Notes: generated by a model from the sequence alone, not told the origin. A DNA stretch of 64,000 nt from Pontibacter beigongshangensis (GCF_014332515.1 NZ_VFSD01000015.1:62001-126000); one strand, 5' to 3'. Numbered from the stretch's first letter, positions 51,932 to 61,281 are shown. Made by a program: numbers and translations.

Positions 51932-54001
51932 ATGAAAGACAATGAAAAAAACCAGAATCTAAACCCTTCATCCACTGAATCGGGAAGCGATTCGAATCAG
52001 GGGACTTCTTATTCGAAAACAGACTCTTCTATATCAGGTAGCAGCTCAGGAGGCAATCCTTCTTCTACCACGGGCTCAGGTTCAACCACAGGCTCAGGCT
52101 TGTCAGGCCAGAGTTCATCTTCTTCTACTTCATCGCCGGGCTCATCGTCAACATCATCGTCGTCTGGCCAGAGCGGTAGTAGCAAAACCACTGCTTCCGG
52201 GTCTAAATCTTCTTCAACCAGAGCAAGATCGGGCGCTACAAAAGAGGCAAAAACCTCAGACAACAAGAGCGGAAAAGCTTCTTCTTCAGGCACATCCTCC
52301 TCTAAGTCCTCCGGCTCGTCTTCATCTAAAAAGAGTGGCAGCCAAAGCTCCGGCGACGACTCCTCCAGAAGTAGCTACGGCTCCATGAGCAGCAGCGACC
52401 AGGACAACAGAGGCTCGCAGGACAGAGACATGAACCAGGGCTACGGCCAGAGCGGCGACCAAGGTGGCCGAAGTGGCTACGGTAGCCAGGGCGGCTATGG
52501 CTATGGCTCACAAAACAGCAACTATGGCGGACAGAGTGGCTACGGTTATCAGGGCGACTACGGCTCCTCATCGCAGGGTGCCGGCATGCAGCGCGGCTAC
52601 GGCGACAGCTCCGGCTACAGCAGCAGCGGCGACCAGGGCGACTTTGGCGGCGGCAACCGCTCTGAACAAAACTGGGGCGGCAGCTCTGGCTCTGGCAACA
52701 ACTTCAGAAACAGCATGAACGACAACTATGGCTCCTCATCGAGAGGCGGCTATGGCACTGGCAGCAGGCAACATGATATGGGCTCCGAAGGCGGTTTTAA
52801 CTATGGTAACCAGGGTGGCATGGAAGGCAACCGGGTAAGATACCAGGACCAGGACTTCGGCGCATCCAGAGGCGGCATGCAGGGCGGTGACCAGGATAGA
52901 GAAGGCGACCGTCAGGGTGGCCAGGTTTATGGCGGCTCTTCCGGAGCTTTTGGCACACAGGGTAATTCGGCACAAGGCGGCTATGGCAGCTACGACAGCG
53001 GCCGCAGTGGCCAGGGCTTTAACAGTGGAGGCATGAGCGGTGGCGCCTATTCTGGCCGTAACTACGGAAACTATGACCAGGATGACCAGGGCAGCAACTA
53101 TGGTTCCCGCCGGGGTCAGCAGAACGAGGAGTATGGCTCTTCTTCAGGCAGCCGCTACGGATCTTCTGGCAATTTTAACGCAGGGGCCTCCGGCGACTAC
53201 AGCCGCGGCACCCGCTACGGCGAGGGCGGCAGCTACGGTGGCGGCGGTTCCAGCTACGGCCAGTCTAACTATGGCGGATCAGGCCAGAGAGGCTATGGCA
53301 ACAACAACAGCAACTTCGACTCGTCGACCGATTACAGCAGAGGCTCATCCTCCCGCGGCATGAGAGAGTACGACGATGATGACTTCGGTTCTTCAAGAGG
53401 CTATGGCTCTCAGCGCGATATGCAGGGTGGCTATGGCAGCCGTGGCGGACAAGGTTCCAGAGGAGGCTCTTACAACGATGAGTACCGCTCCTCACGCTAC
53501 GGCTCACAAGGCAGCGATTACGGTCAGTCTGATTATGGCTCCGGACAGCGCTCCTCAGGTTATGGCGAAAGCCGCGACCGTGACGGCTATGGCAACAGAA
53601 GCAACCGTGGCGGCATGAGCGGCAACTCTGGCTCCGGAACAAATTATGGTGGCTCGGGCTATGAGTCATCCGGTTACGGATCTTCTGGTTACGGATCTTC
53701 AGGATCTTCAGGATCAGGATCGGGTTCCGGCTACGGTTCCGGCTCCGGCTATGGAGGCTCCCGCAACAACTATGGTCAGGGTGGCTATAGCGAAGGCGGC
53801 TACAACCAGGGCGGCCGTGGTGGCGACCAGAGCCGCTTTGGCTCCATGGACAGCCGCACCTCGTACTACAGCGACAACCAAGGCTCGTCATCGCGCGAGA
53901 ACTACCGTGGCAGCAACTACGACGAAGATCAGAGAGGTCAGCGTAATAGTAATTTCCAGAGCAGACGCACCGACCGGTACAGAAACCCCGACATGGACTA
54001 G
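51932..54001 (+). CDS. Gly/Ser/Tyr/Arg-rich intrinsically disordered protein, FUS-like composition
   Basis: A 689-residue protein of low complexity with no globular domain. Residues 1-130 are Ser/Thr/Gly/Lys-rich; from about 140 on it is built of short repeats of Gly-Tyr-Gly, Ser-Tyr-Gly and Asn-Tyr-Gly with Gln, Asp and Arg spacers (GGYGYGSQNSNYGGQ), interspersed with RGG boxes (SSRGGYG, SRGGQGSRGG, GGRGGDQ). The chain ends in an Arg/Asp-rich stretch. There is no signal peptide, so it is probably cytoplasmic. Aromatic stickers plus RGG motifs are the pattern of phase-separating RNA-binding proteins in eukaryotes. An AGGAG-like site (TGAGGAGATC) precedes the ATG. Function unknown; the ORF is uninterrupted despite the repeats, and codons vary synonymously, which supports selection on protein. 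Confidence 0.8.
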   Translation: MKDNEKNQNLNPSSTESGSDSNQGTSYSKTDSSISGSSSGGNPSSTTGSGSTTGSGLSGQSSSSSTSSPGSSSTSSSSGQSGSSKTTASGSKSSSTRARSGATKEAKTSDNKSGKASSSGTSSSKSSGSSSSKKSGSQSSGDDSSRSSYGSMSSSDQDNRGSQDRDMNQGYGQSGDQGGRSGYGSQGGYGYGSQNSNYGGQSGYGYQGDYGSSSQGAGMQRGYGDSSGYSSSGDQGDFGGGNRSEQNWGGSSGSGNNFRNSMNDNYGSSSRGGYGTGSRQHDMGSEGGFNYGNQGGMEGNRVRYQDQDFGASRGGMQGGDQDREGDRQGGQVYGGSSGAFGTQGNSAQGGYGSYDSGRSGQGFNSGGMSGGAYSGRNYGNYDQDDQGSNYGSRRGQQNEEYGSSSGSRYGSSGNFNAGASGDYSRGTRYGEGGSYGGGGSSYGQSNYGGSGQRGYGNNNSNFDSSTDYSRGSSSRGMREYDDDDFGSSRGYGSQRDMQGGYGSRGGQGSRGGSYNDEYRSSRYGSQGSDYGQSDYGSGQRSSGYGESRDRDGYGNRSNRGGMSGNSGSGTNYGGSGYESSGYGSSGYGSSGSSGSGSGSGYGSGSGYGGSRNNYGQGGYSEGGYNQGGRGGDQSRFGSMDSRTSYYSDNQGSSSRENYRGSNYDEDQRGQRNSNFQSRRTDRYRNPDMD

Positions 54002-54024
54002 TACCTGATAACTTCCTATAAAAC

Positions 54025-54058
54025 AAAAAACCGCCTCCTGATTGGAAGGCGGTTTTTT
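54025..54058 (+). terminator. Intrinsic terminator of the disordered protein gene
   Basis: AAAAAACCGCCT (54025-54036) pairs exactly with AGGCGGTTTTTT (54047-54058), followed by T. Lies 24 bases after the stop codon. Confidence 0.9.
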
Positions 54059-54122
54059 TATGAGCCAGGTCTTCCGCTTACTCCTTCCTACTGCCACTAA
54101 AGGGCAGCAGCAGAAAAGAGGT

Positions 54123-54150
54123 CTTGAGGGGCATTTTTATTAGAATAATT
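54123..54150 (-). repeat. Dispersed intergenic repeat, copy 17
   Basis: Reverse copy: CTTGAGGGGCATTTTTATT then AGAATAATT, preceded by AAAGGGCAGCAGCAG. Between convergent genes. Confidence 0.84.
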
Positions 54151-54172
54151 CAACCCAGATCAGCCAAAGGCA

Positions 54173-55051
54173 CTACTTCTTCTTCCGGAAAGTCACTACC
54201 CACAGCTTCCCCTTCTCATTGCCTACCAGCAACTGGTCCTCCGACAGGAACAGCACCGCCTCGGCTTGCCCGGTGCGGCCCAGCGGCAGGCAAAAACGCC
54301 TGTCTTGCAAAGTCACACGGCCGCTATCAGGCAACTGAAACAGGTACAGCCGCCCATAGCCGAGCAGGGCAAAACTGTTTTGCTCTGCATCAATATCTGC
54401 CGCTGTAACAGACGAATTCAATCTTAGCTCCTGTTGGGGCTGCAGTTGGTAAATTCCCTGCTGCGCTGGCAACTGGTAGAGCCGTGTGGTTTTACGGGAG
54501 CTTACGGGCCAGCTTTTGGAGAACAGGTGCAGCGAATCGTTGTGAAAGAAAAAAGCTTCCATATCATAATCGCGTCGCTTGCGCGGGGGCGGAAACTCTT
54601 GCTGGTCGGCAAAGCTGAACCTGATCGTATCGGGCAGTGCATGTGTTTCCGGCTGCAGTTTGTAGATGCGGAGGTTGCGCCGGGTATTGGTGTTGTTCCC
54701 GAATTCACCGATATACATGTTGCCCTCTGTATCCTGGGCCAGTTCCTCCCAGTCCTGGTTGCGCACCGGCACCTGCACCGTCTGTAACAGGTCGCCTTTC
54801 AGGTTAAACAGGTACAGCTGGTTTGGGCCTCCGGCATCGGAATGGGTCCAGAAGGTGGAGTCGGTGGCGCGGGCAAAGCCGGAACTTTCAGAAATGCGGC
54901 TGTCGAGGCGGCCGATGCGCTCTACCTGCACCTTGTAATCCTTCCGGAGACGGTCAAAATCGCTGTGCACTCTGTCGGGCAGGCAGCCACAGAAAAGGCT
55001 CTGCAGATATACATACACAGCAAAGAGCTTTACCACGATAGCTTCTTTCAT
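54173..55051 (-). CDS. Predicted beta-propeller lipoprotein, function unknown
   Basis: A 292-residue protein with a signal peptide followed by Cys21/Cys23 (LFCGC), one of which may be lipidated. The body has propeller-like strands: ISESSGFARATDSTFWTHSD, LYLFNLKGDLLQTVQVP, DWEELAQDTEGNMYIGEFGN, and repeated short LYLFQLP and LLVGNEKGKLWVVTF strands. The S-S-G-F-A...F-W-T-H-x-D signature is seen in SdiA-regulated/YjiK-like periplasmic propellers. No catalytic residues recognised. Confidence 0.65.
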   Translation of the reverse strand: MKEAIVVKLFAVYVYLQSLFCGCLPDRVHSDFDRLRKDYKVQVERIGRLDSRISESSGFARATDSTFWTHSDAGGPNQLYLFNLKGDLLQTVQVPVRNQDWEELAQDTEGNMYIGEFGNNTNTRRNLRIYKLQPETHALPDTIRFSFADQQEFPPPRKRRDYDMEAFFFHNDSLHLFSKSWPVSSRKTTRLYQLPAQQGIYQLQPQQELRLNSSVTAADIDAEQNSFALLGYGRLYLFQLPDSGRVTLQDRRFCLPLGRTGQAEAVLFLSEDQLLVGNEKGKLWVVTFRKKK

Positions 55052-55115
55052 CGGGGCAATATAAGCACAATATCAGAATTTGAGCGGGAGCAGCTGCAAC
55101 AGCAGAAGAGAATGT

Positions 55116-55145
55116 GGCCGGAGCGCCATTTTCATTGACATAATT
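55116..55145 (-). repeat. Dispersed intergenic repeat, copy 18
   Basis: Reverse copy with variant head: GGCCGGAGCGCCATTTTCATT then GACATAATT, preceded by GCAGCTGCAACAGCAG. Confidence 0.72.
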
Positions 55146-55181
55146 ACCTGGCTCAGGCTGGCTGCTGCGGCTACACCCTAA

Positions 55182-55739
55182 TCAGAACCGCTTGCCGATG
55201 CCTATGCCGACAGAGAAGGTATCGTAGGCATGCAGCCTGGTATCGTAGAAAATAGTGGGGGAGATGTCCCAATGAGAGCTTAATTCAATTTCATATTCCA
55301 CGCCGCCACGCAGCACCAGCAACGTTTCATGCTCCTCCAGTTCCACACCAGGGCCAATCAGAAACACGAAGTGGTGAGCAGGTTTCCACAAACCATCTAC
55401 CGTGAGCAATAAGGGGGCATGTCGCTCAAACAGATGCTCCGCTCCTTCGCGCCGCACCTCATAAGTAATTAGTTCGATATCGTTGTGCAAGCCTACTCCC
55501 CACTTGCCATTGAACCAATATTCGGCATCCAGGCCAATAGCCGGTACTACCAGGTAATCTTTTCCTTTCAGGGTTTCTGTACCAATGTAGGTATGGTCCA
55601 GCACAACGCTGCACCTGAAATGCCTGTAACCATGATCTTTACCGCTATTGTGAGGATCAGGTGTATGCTGCGCCTGGAGTTGAAAAGAGTACAGCAAAAG
55701 AGCCAGCAATACGCTGAGCAAAGGCTTGAAGAATTTCAT
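55182..55739 (-). CDS. Small outer-membrane beta-barrel-like protein
   Basis: A 185-residue secreted protein (start at 55739, giving signal peptide LLYSFQLQAQ; an upstream ATG at 55787 adds 16 residues). Alternating hydrophobic strands with aromatic girdles (AEYWFNGKWGVGLHNDIELITYEV, VFLIGPGVELEEHETLLVLRGGVEYEIEL in pieces) and a terminal Phe (GIGIGKRF) suggest an eight-stranded outer membrane barrel. Family and role not identified. Confidence 0.6.
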   Translation of the reverse strand: MKFFKPLLSVLLALLLYSFQLQAQHTPDPHNSGKDHGYRHFRCSVVLDHTYIGTETLKGKDYLVVPAIGLDAEYWFNGKWGVGLHNDIELITYEVRREGAEHLFERHAPLLLTVDGLWKPAHHFVFLIGPGVELEEHETLLVLRGGVEYEIELSSHWDISPTIFYDTRLHAYDTFSVGIGIGKRF

Positions 55740-56039
55740 ATGACGAGACAGTAAAACTATTAAAATACGACCACAGAGCCCTGCCACACACAGCCCGGAA
55801 ACTGGCCTGCGCGAGGGCCTGAAAATTCTGAATCGCTGCCTCAGCCTGATCTGCTCCTAAAGAGCAGTTCTACTTATCCCATCCTATGCAAACAGACACC
55901 AGAATTACTGGCATCAAGTTTAATACAAAATTTCTGCTTTGAATTGGCCGAATATCAGCCTGCCACATGATTCTTGTCATCGTAATTTACAAACCCTTCC
56001 CGTTACTCCTTCACCCGAAAAAACCGGTCTCAGTCTCAT
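55740..56039. other. Intergenic region, nothing recognised
   Basis: Three hundred bases without ORF, repeat or clear promoter element; the helicase gene ends at its right edge. Confidence 0.5.
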
Positions 56040-59000
56040 TTACAATTCTAAGGATTTCCACTCCCCCAGCTTCTCCGCCACTGCCTGCGGCGAGGCCCAG
56101 TACTCGCGGCTGTACACTCTCTGGTAAGGCCAGGCACGCGCCTGCAGCAGCCGGGGCACATCGGCATGCGACTGCCGCACCGACACCTGGCTGTAATAGA
56201 GGTCGTCGTCGGTGAGGATGAGGCCCTGGTACTGCGCCTGCTGCACAACCGTCAGGTCGGCAAAAGGCAAGTTTTTTTGAAGCGTTTTACCCTGCTGCTG
56301 CTGCAGCTTGTCTTTGAGCAGCACCGTGTGGTGCGGCAGCGTGTGCTGTTTTGGTTCGTATCGGAACTGCCCCTGGCTCACCTGCCGCGCATAACCCAGG
56401 TAAGCCTTCAGCAGCTTTGGCCCCGGGTGCAGCGTTTGCTCCACCTGCAGCTGCTCCGGCAGCAGGCTGCTGAGCAGCACAATCTTCTGTCGCGCCCTGG
56501 TTATGGCCACATTCAGCCGGTTTTCGCCCCCCGCCTGGTTCAGGCTGCCGAACTGCATCGCCACCTTCCCCTTCGCATCAGGCGCATAACCCACCGACAA
56601 AATAATCACATCCTTTTCATCGCCCTGAATATTCTCGATGTTCTTGACCAGCACCGATGGCGGCACCACCAGCCCCTGCTGGTACGCCGTGTCTTCGAGC
56701 AGATCCTGCACGAGCATCTGCTGGGTATAGTTAAAAGTAATGACCCCGATTTCCTGCTGCCCCGCCTGCAACAGTTCCAGCACCAGGCGCACCACCTCCT
56801 GCGCCTCCGGTAGGTTGGCGTTATCCTGCCACACCCCCGCCACATGCCGGAACTCCAGCGCCGGTGCTGCCCCCACCATATCCGCAAAATGAGGCACCAG
56901 CTCCAGCTTCTGCTTGTAAAAGTGTTGGTTCGAAAACTCGATGAGTTCGGGGTAGCGACTGCGGTAGTGCTGCGTGAGCATGGTCTGGGGCAGGTACAAG
57001 CCACAGAGCTGCAGCAGCGATTCGGCCGTCAGCTCCTCGGTCTCCTCCTCTTCGGGGCTCCAACGGGCACGGTACAGGTCCGATGGCTTCAGCTGCTGCT
57101 CATCGCCGGCTACCACCACCTGCCGTCCCCGCCGGATGGCCGGAATACCAGTTTCGGCAAAACACTGCGAGGCCTCGTCAAAAATAACCAGGTCGAAAAG
57201 CGGTTGCAGGGGCAGCACCGCCGACACTGTTTCGGGCGAGGCCAGCCAGCACGGTGCCAGGTTCAGCATCTCCTCCCCAAACTGCTCAAACAGCTTCCGG
57301 ATCGGGTACAGGCTGCGCTTCTTGTTCACCTGCGCCTGCAGCCGGCGGTAGGTTACGGCATTGCCGAGCCGGTTGTACGCCATGTGCTGGTAGGTCTGGT
57401 CGCGTAGTTTCGAGAGCACGATTTCCTGCGTCAGCCGTGCCTTTTCGGCTAATTGGCGTTGCAGCTCCTCTTCCACCCAAGCCAGTTCGCCGTTTGAGGG
57501 CATGCGCAACTGCGGGTGCTGTTGCTCCAGCTCGTGCAGCCAGGCCAGGTAGAGGCTGTTCAGAAACAGCTGCTCTCCTGCTGCCACAGAGGTAGGTTTT
57601 GCCGCCAGCAGTAACCGTAGCACCTCTCGCTCCGCCTCCGAAAATGCTGCCCATAACGCGTCGTACGACACCAGCTGTTCAAAGTGCTGCTGCAGGGCCT
57701 GTAACAGTTGCCGGGCATACTCCGGCTGCGCGGCCAGCTTTTGCACCTGCGTTTCCGGCAGCCACTTGAGCCAGGTTTTGTAGTAGCTGTTGGCACTCCG
57801 GATGTGCTGCGACAGCTCCTGCAGGTGCTCCGGTAGGCTTACCTGTTGCCACAAATTTTGGTGCAGCACCTCTTCCTCCTGCAGTTCCTGCAGCAGGTTG
57901 TACACATCCAGCGCCTGTTCCAAAGCCTCCAGCTTTCGCAGCACGGGCGTTGGGTTTTCTTCTATGTGGAGCGAGAGCGGCACCAGCTGGTTTAGTTGCT
58001 GCATCAGGGTTTCGGCTTGCCGACGTTGTGCCAGCCGCTCCTGCAGCTTGGCTACCTGCCCCTCATTCAGCTCCCAGTTATACCGCGCCAGCGCCTGCTT
58101 CAGGGTCTTCTTTTCAGACGAAAAAGCCCAAGAGATACTTTTGAGTAGCTGCCCTTGCTGTGCCTCATATGCCTTTACGGCTGCCTGCACCGCCTCCAGC
58201 TCAGCAGCCGGAATGGTGGCATCAGGGGCCGGGCACACCAGGTACATATCGCGGAGCTGCTGGGCCTGCCGTTTCAGTTCTTTTGTATTTGCTTTGCCTG
58301 AAAGCAGCGGTTGCAGCAGAGGAAGCAGCTGCTCCGGCTCCTGTAGCAGCTCGCGAAGTGCTGTAATAGTTGGCAGGGCCTGGTTGAACTTCGGGAGGTC
58401 ATGTAATGTAAAGCTGTAGCCACTGCTATTCCGGATCTCCTGCTGCAGCTGCTCATACATGCCGGTAAAGGAGCCTATCTGCTGCTCCAGTTCCTGCCGT
58501 TGCGGCCAGCCCCACCCCTGCAGGCTGTGCCGCTCCTTCAGCACAAAATCAGGTTGCTCAAACAGCTGCGCCTGCTGCAGGTACTGCTTCAGGCGAGGCA
58601 GGAAATCGGGGATGGTGGCGGCTGTGAAGTTCTTGTAGTGCGGCCCCAGCGAAAGGTGTGGATCGGCAAGATTACTTTTCAGGTACAGTTCCTTGGCCGA
58701 CCAGCCACAACGGCTCACATCGAAGAGCGCATTTTTGAACGCTTCCAGCTTTTGCAGGCTCTGGTTTATGCCACGGCTCACCTCCAGAAAGGCGCGGTCG
58801 GTGTAGAGGCTGTTGAGGGCGAGGTTCTGTTTTTTGTACTCCTCCAGCTGCTCTATCTGCTGCGCCAGCTGGTTGTAGATGCTGCGCCTGTCGGTGTTGA
58901 TATCGTGAATGAGCACAGCAAAATTACCGATGCCGCCGCTGCTCAGCCGCTGGTGCACCACATCGAGCGCGGCCCGCTTCTGGCTCACCACCAGCACCTT

Positions 59001-59993
59001 TTTGCCCCGCGCCGTAAAGTCCGACACCAGGTTACAGATCAGCTGCGATTTGCCTGTGCCGGGCGGCCCCTGCACCACCACCGAGTCGCCGCTTTTCACC
59101 CGCTGTAGTGCCTCCTCCTGCGAAGCATCCATCTCAAACATCGTAAAGGTATGCTGTGCCTGCGTGCTGCCACTTTTAATTTCTGCTCCGGATGCGAACA
59201 AATCTTCCATCTCCAGCAAGCCCTCCTGCTCCAGCAGCGCATCATAATCGGCCAACAGAAAAGAAGCTGCCTGCGGAAAAATGCCCAGCACCGCCTCCGG
59301 CTCCAGGTGCAGCTGCCCCGGCTTCAGGGTCTCCCCGAAATTTGCTTTTTTGTAGTCTCTGAAAGGCATGAGTTTATCGGCAAAAAAATCGCGGCCGGTG
59401 TGTACTTTTAGCTGGTGCTCTTTCAGCAGTTCGTAAATGGCGGTGCGGAACTCGAGTGGCTCCTGTGGCAGCGTGTCGAGATCCAGCTCGGTGAGCGGCT
59501 CTGCGAGCGGTGTACCCATGTAGTGCGCGTATGCCAGCAGAAAACTTTGGTTCAGCTGCGGTTGCTGTGTTTCGTCGGTCTGAAGCTCCCAATCCTGCGC
59601 CGCGTTTACCTGCAGCCGCACCGGAAAGAACAGCAGCGGGCACCTTACTACGGTGCCATCCGGAAACTGCCCATGCACAAAAGGCCAGCCCACATACAAC
59701 TCTTTGCTGCCGCGCTCCTCAAAGATCATCTCGGCCTTTCGCCTGATGTTGCGCAGCCTTCGGCTGACAGGTGCCACAGGTGCATAGCGGCTGTCGGCGT
59801 AAGGGCAAAGCGTCAGTTTCTTTTTCCCGCTCAACAGGCTCCTGATCATGCTAAAGGCTGGCTGGCTGTTCAGAAAATCGAGTTCCTGCACATCGAGGTG
59901 CTGCTCTTTAGAAAGGCGCAGCAGCACCAGCGCCCGGTTGCTGGCACTCAGGTTCAGGAGGCGACGACGGTAGTTTTTAAGGATGTGTTGCAT
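56040..59993 (-). CDS. DUF4011-like superfamily 1 helicase
   Basis: A 1317-residue protein. The N-terminus (ILKNYRRRLLNLSASNRALVLL) matches the DUF4011 opening, followed by a beta-rich domain to about 280. Helicase core: Walker A GPPGTGKS (309-316), then a long Gln/Leu-rich coiled-coil insert (about 380-860), Walker B LVIFDEASQ, AGDEQQL (motif III), and ENRLNVAITRARQKIVLL (motif VI). The C-terminal ~60 residues (TVVQQAQYQGLILTDDDLYY) look like a decayed restriction-endonuclease-like module without clear PD-ExK residues. Relatives are UPF1/Dna2-type ATPases; some occur in defence settings, but no defence partner is seen here. Confidence 0.85.
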   Translation of the reverse strand: MQHILKNYRRRLLNLSASNRALVLLRLSKEQHLDVQELDFLNSQPAFSMIRSLLSGKKKLTLCPYADSRYAPVAPVSRRLRNIRRKAEMIFEERGSKELYVGWPFVHGQFPDGTVVRCPLLFFPVRLQVNAAQDWELQTDETQQPQLNQSFLLAYAHYMGTPLAEPLTELDLDTLPQEPLEFRTAIYELLKEHQLKVHTGRDFFADKLMPFRDYKKANFGETLKPGQLHLEPEAVLGIFPQAASFLLADYDALLEQEGLLEMEDLFASGAEIKSGSTQAQHTFTMFEMDASQEEALQRVKSGDSVVVQGPPGTGKSQLICNLVSDFTARGKKVLVVSQKRAALDVVHQRLSSGGIGNFAVLIHDINTDRRSIYNQLAQQIEQLEEYKKQNLALNSLYTDRAFLEVSRGINQSLQKLEAFKNALFDVSRCGWSAKELYLKSNLADPHLSLGPHYKNFTAATIPDFLPRLKQYLQQAQLFEQPDFVLKERHSLQGWGWPQRQELEQQIGSFTGMYEQLQQEIRNSSGYSFTLHDLPKFNQALPTITALRELLQEPEQLLPLLQPLLSGKANTKELKRQAQQLRDMYLVCPAPDATIPAAELEAVQAAVKAYEAQQGQLLKSISWAFSSEKKTLKQALARYNWELNEGQVAKLQERLAQRRQAETLMQQLNQLVPLSLHIEENPTPVLRKLEALEQALDVYNLLQELQEEEVLHQNLWQQVSLPEHLQELSQHIRSANSYYKTWLKWLPETQVQKLAAQPEYARQLLQALQQHFEQLVSYDALWAAFSEAEREVLRLLLAAKPTSVAAGEQLFLNSLYLAWLHELEQQHPQLRMPSNGELAWVEEELQRQLAEKARLTQEIVLSKLRDQTYQHMAYNRLGNAVTYRRLQAQVNKKRSLYPIRKLFEQFGEEMLNLAPCWLASPETVSAVLPLQPLFDLVIFDEASQCFAETGIPAIRRGRQVVVAGDEQQLKPSDLYRARWSPEEEETEELTAESLLQLCGLYLPQTMLTQHYRSRYPELIEFSNQHFYKQKLELVPHFADMVGAAPALEFRHVAGVWQDNANLPEAQEVVRLVLELLQAGQQEIGVITFNYTQQMLVQDLLEDTAYQQGLVVPPSVLVKNIENIQGDEKDVIILSVGYAPDAKGKVAMQFGSLNQAGGENRLNVAITRARQKIVLLSSLLPEQLQVEQTLHPGPKLLKAYLGYARQVSQGQFRYEPKQHTLPHHTVLLKDKLQQQQGKTLQKNLPFADLTVVQQAQYQGLILTDDDLYYSQVSVRQSHADVPRLLQARAWPYQRVYSREYWASPQAVAEKLGEWKSLEL

Positions 59994-60383
59994 GACGTAT
60001 TTCCCTTACTTGCTTACAAAACGACTGGCAAAAAGGGGGCGTAAGCAAGATAATGATTAGAACCGAAAATGAGCACAACAGGATTTGTTCCTGCTGTGTA
60101 AAGAATGCACAATTGGTGGCTTGGTGTATAGAAGAACCTGCGTATATTTATGAAGTTACTGGCTACTAAACACTTTCCCGGATATAGGGAAGTAATCAGC
60201 TAAAGTTCAACAATCATAATACAGGTATTCCCTCTTTTCCAGAATTCCGACAAGTCCCGCACCTTTAATTAATCCAATTCCCCCTCCCTTAGCCGTTGTA
60301 AAAATATTAATTTTTTGTTTAGCCCCCTCCGAAGCGGCACCTATACTTGCACCTGTAATTCATCCAACAAATATCATAAAACG
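59994..60383. other. Divergent intergenic region
   Basis: About 390 bases. It includes a degenerate relative of the dispersed repeat near 60267 and a likely -7 element at 60342. No ORF is supported. Confidence 0.5.
60342..60349 (+). promoter_or_regulatory. Possible -7 element of the methyltransferase gene
   Basis: TATACTTG (one mismatch from TAnnTTTG) 34 bases before the ATG, with TTTG at 60314-60317. Confidence 0.4.
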
Positions 60384-61106
60384 ATGGCAACAGAATATGC
60401 AAACAAATCAACGGTAGCAGAAATCAGGGAGCGCTTCGACAAGGATGTGGAGCGTTTCGCCAACCTCGACACAGGGCAACAATCTACGCTGGATGCGCCT
60501 CTGACGCTGGAGCTGATCACCTCGGCTGCGCAAGCTGTGAACCCTGCCGCCACCACCCTCCTCGACCTGGGCTGCGGGGCTGGCAACTACTCCCTCAAAA
60601 TGCTCAGTAAAATACCCAACCTGAACTGCACCCTGGTAGACCTGAGCCTGCCGATGCTGCAGAAAGCGCAGGAACGTGTGGCAGCCGAAACTACCGGAAA
60701 TGTACAGATCATCCAGTCAGATATGCGGGAGCTTGCGTTGGAGCCGGAGCAATATGATATTATACTGGCCGGAGCCGTACTGCACCACCTCCGCGACGAT
60801 GCCGACTGGGAGCTGGTATTCGGCAAACTCTGCAAAGCTTTGAAACCAGGTGGCAGCTTCTGGGTTTCGGACCTGGTGAGCCATGAGGTGGAGGCAGTAA
60901 ATGGCATGTTCCGGAGCAAGTACGGCGACTACCTGGAAGGTGCAGGTGGTGCTGCCTACCGCGACCATGTGCTGGCGTATATAGAAAAAGAAGACTCGCC
61001 AAGACCGGTTAGCTACCAATTGGAGCTGATGCAGAAAGTAGGCTTTGCAAAAACAGAAGTACTGCACAAGAACCTTTGCTTTGCGGCTTTCGGAGGCGTG
61101 AAGTAG
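60384..61106 (+). CDS. Class I SAM-dependent methyltransferase
   Basis: A 240-residue enzyme starting at the ATG at 60384 (an in-frame TTG at 60315 overlaps the promoter). SAM-binding fold: motif I LLDLGCGAGNYS, CTLVDLS (motif II, Asp binding ribose), IIQSDMREL, DIILAGAVLHHLRDD (motif IV) and LKPGGSFWVSDL (motif V/VI). The HHLRDD type and size fit small-molecule methyltransferases rather than DNA methylases. Substrate unknown. Confidence 0.9.
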   Translation: MATEYANKSTVAEIRERFDKDVERFANLDTGQQSTLDAPLTLELITSAAQAVNPAATTLLDLGCGAGNYSLKMLSKIPNLNCTLVDLSLPMLQKAQERVAAETTGNVQIIQSDMRELALEPEQYDIILAGAVLHHLRDDADWELVFGKLCKALKPGGSFWVSDLVSHEVEAVNGMFRSKYGDYLEGAGGAAYRDHVLAYIEKEDSPRPVSYQLELMQKVGFAKTEVLHKNLCFAAFGGVK

Positions 61107-61186
61107 GTCTGATTATTGGTGGTTAATTGTTGATCGCTGAAAAATGATCCGCATATTTTAACGATAGGCACAGCAAGGCCTCACCG

Positions 61187-61281
61187 ATTATTCTAATCAA
61201 AAAGGCCCTCCAGAGCCTTGCACGACAGCGCAGGAGCAGGTGCCGTACACGGCTCTGGAGGGCCTTTTTGATTAGAATAAT
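61187..61281. repeat. Complete inverted-repeat element: two dispersed-repeat copies in a perfect 31-bp stem (copies 19 and 20)
   Basis: Arm 61187-61217 (ATTATTCTAATCAAAAAGG... ending CTCCAGAGCC) is the exact reverse complement of 61251-61281, separated by 33 bases containing GCGCAGGAGCAGG. It may be the least decayed full unit of the family, or a strong bidirectional terminator after the methyltransferase gene. Confidence 0.93.

Noticed and set aside
53265..54026. 253-codon minus ORF opposite the disordered protein
   Set aside because: Low-complexity DNA leaves several frames open; the plus frame has the start context, terminator and RGG/Tyr pattern.
60267..60290. Further copy of the dispersed repeat
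   Set aside because: Only a loose match (AATTAATCCAATTCCCCCTC); too degenerate to count.
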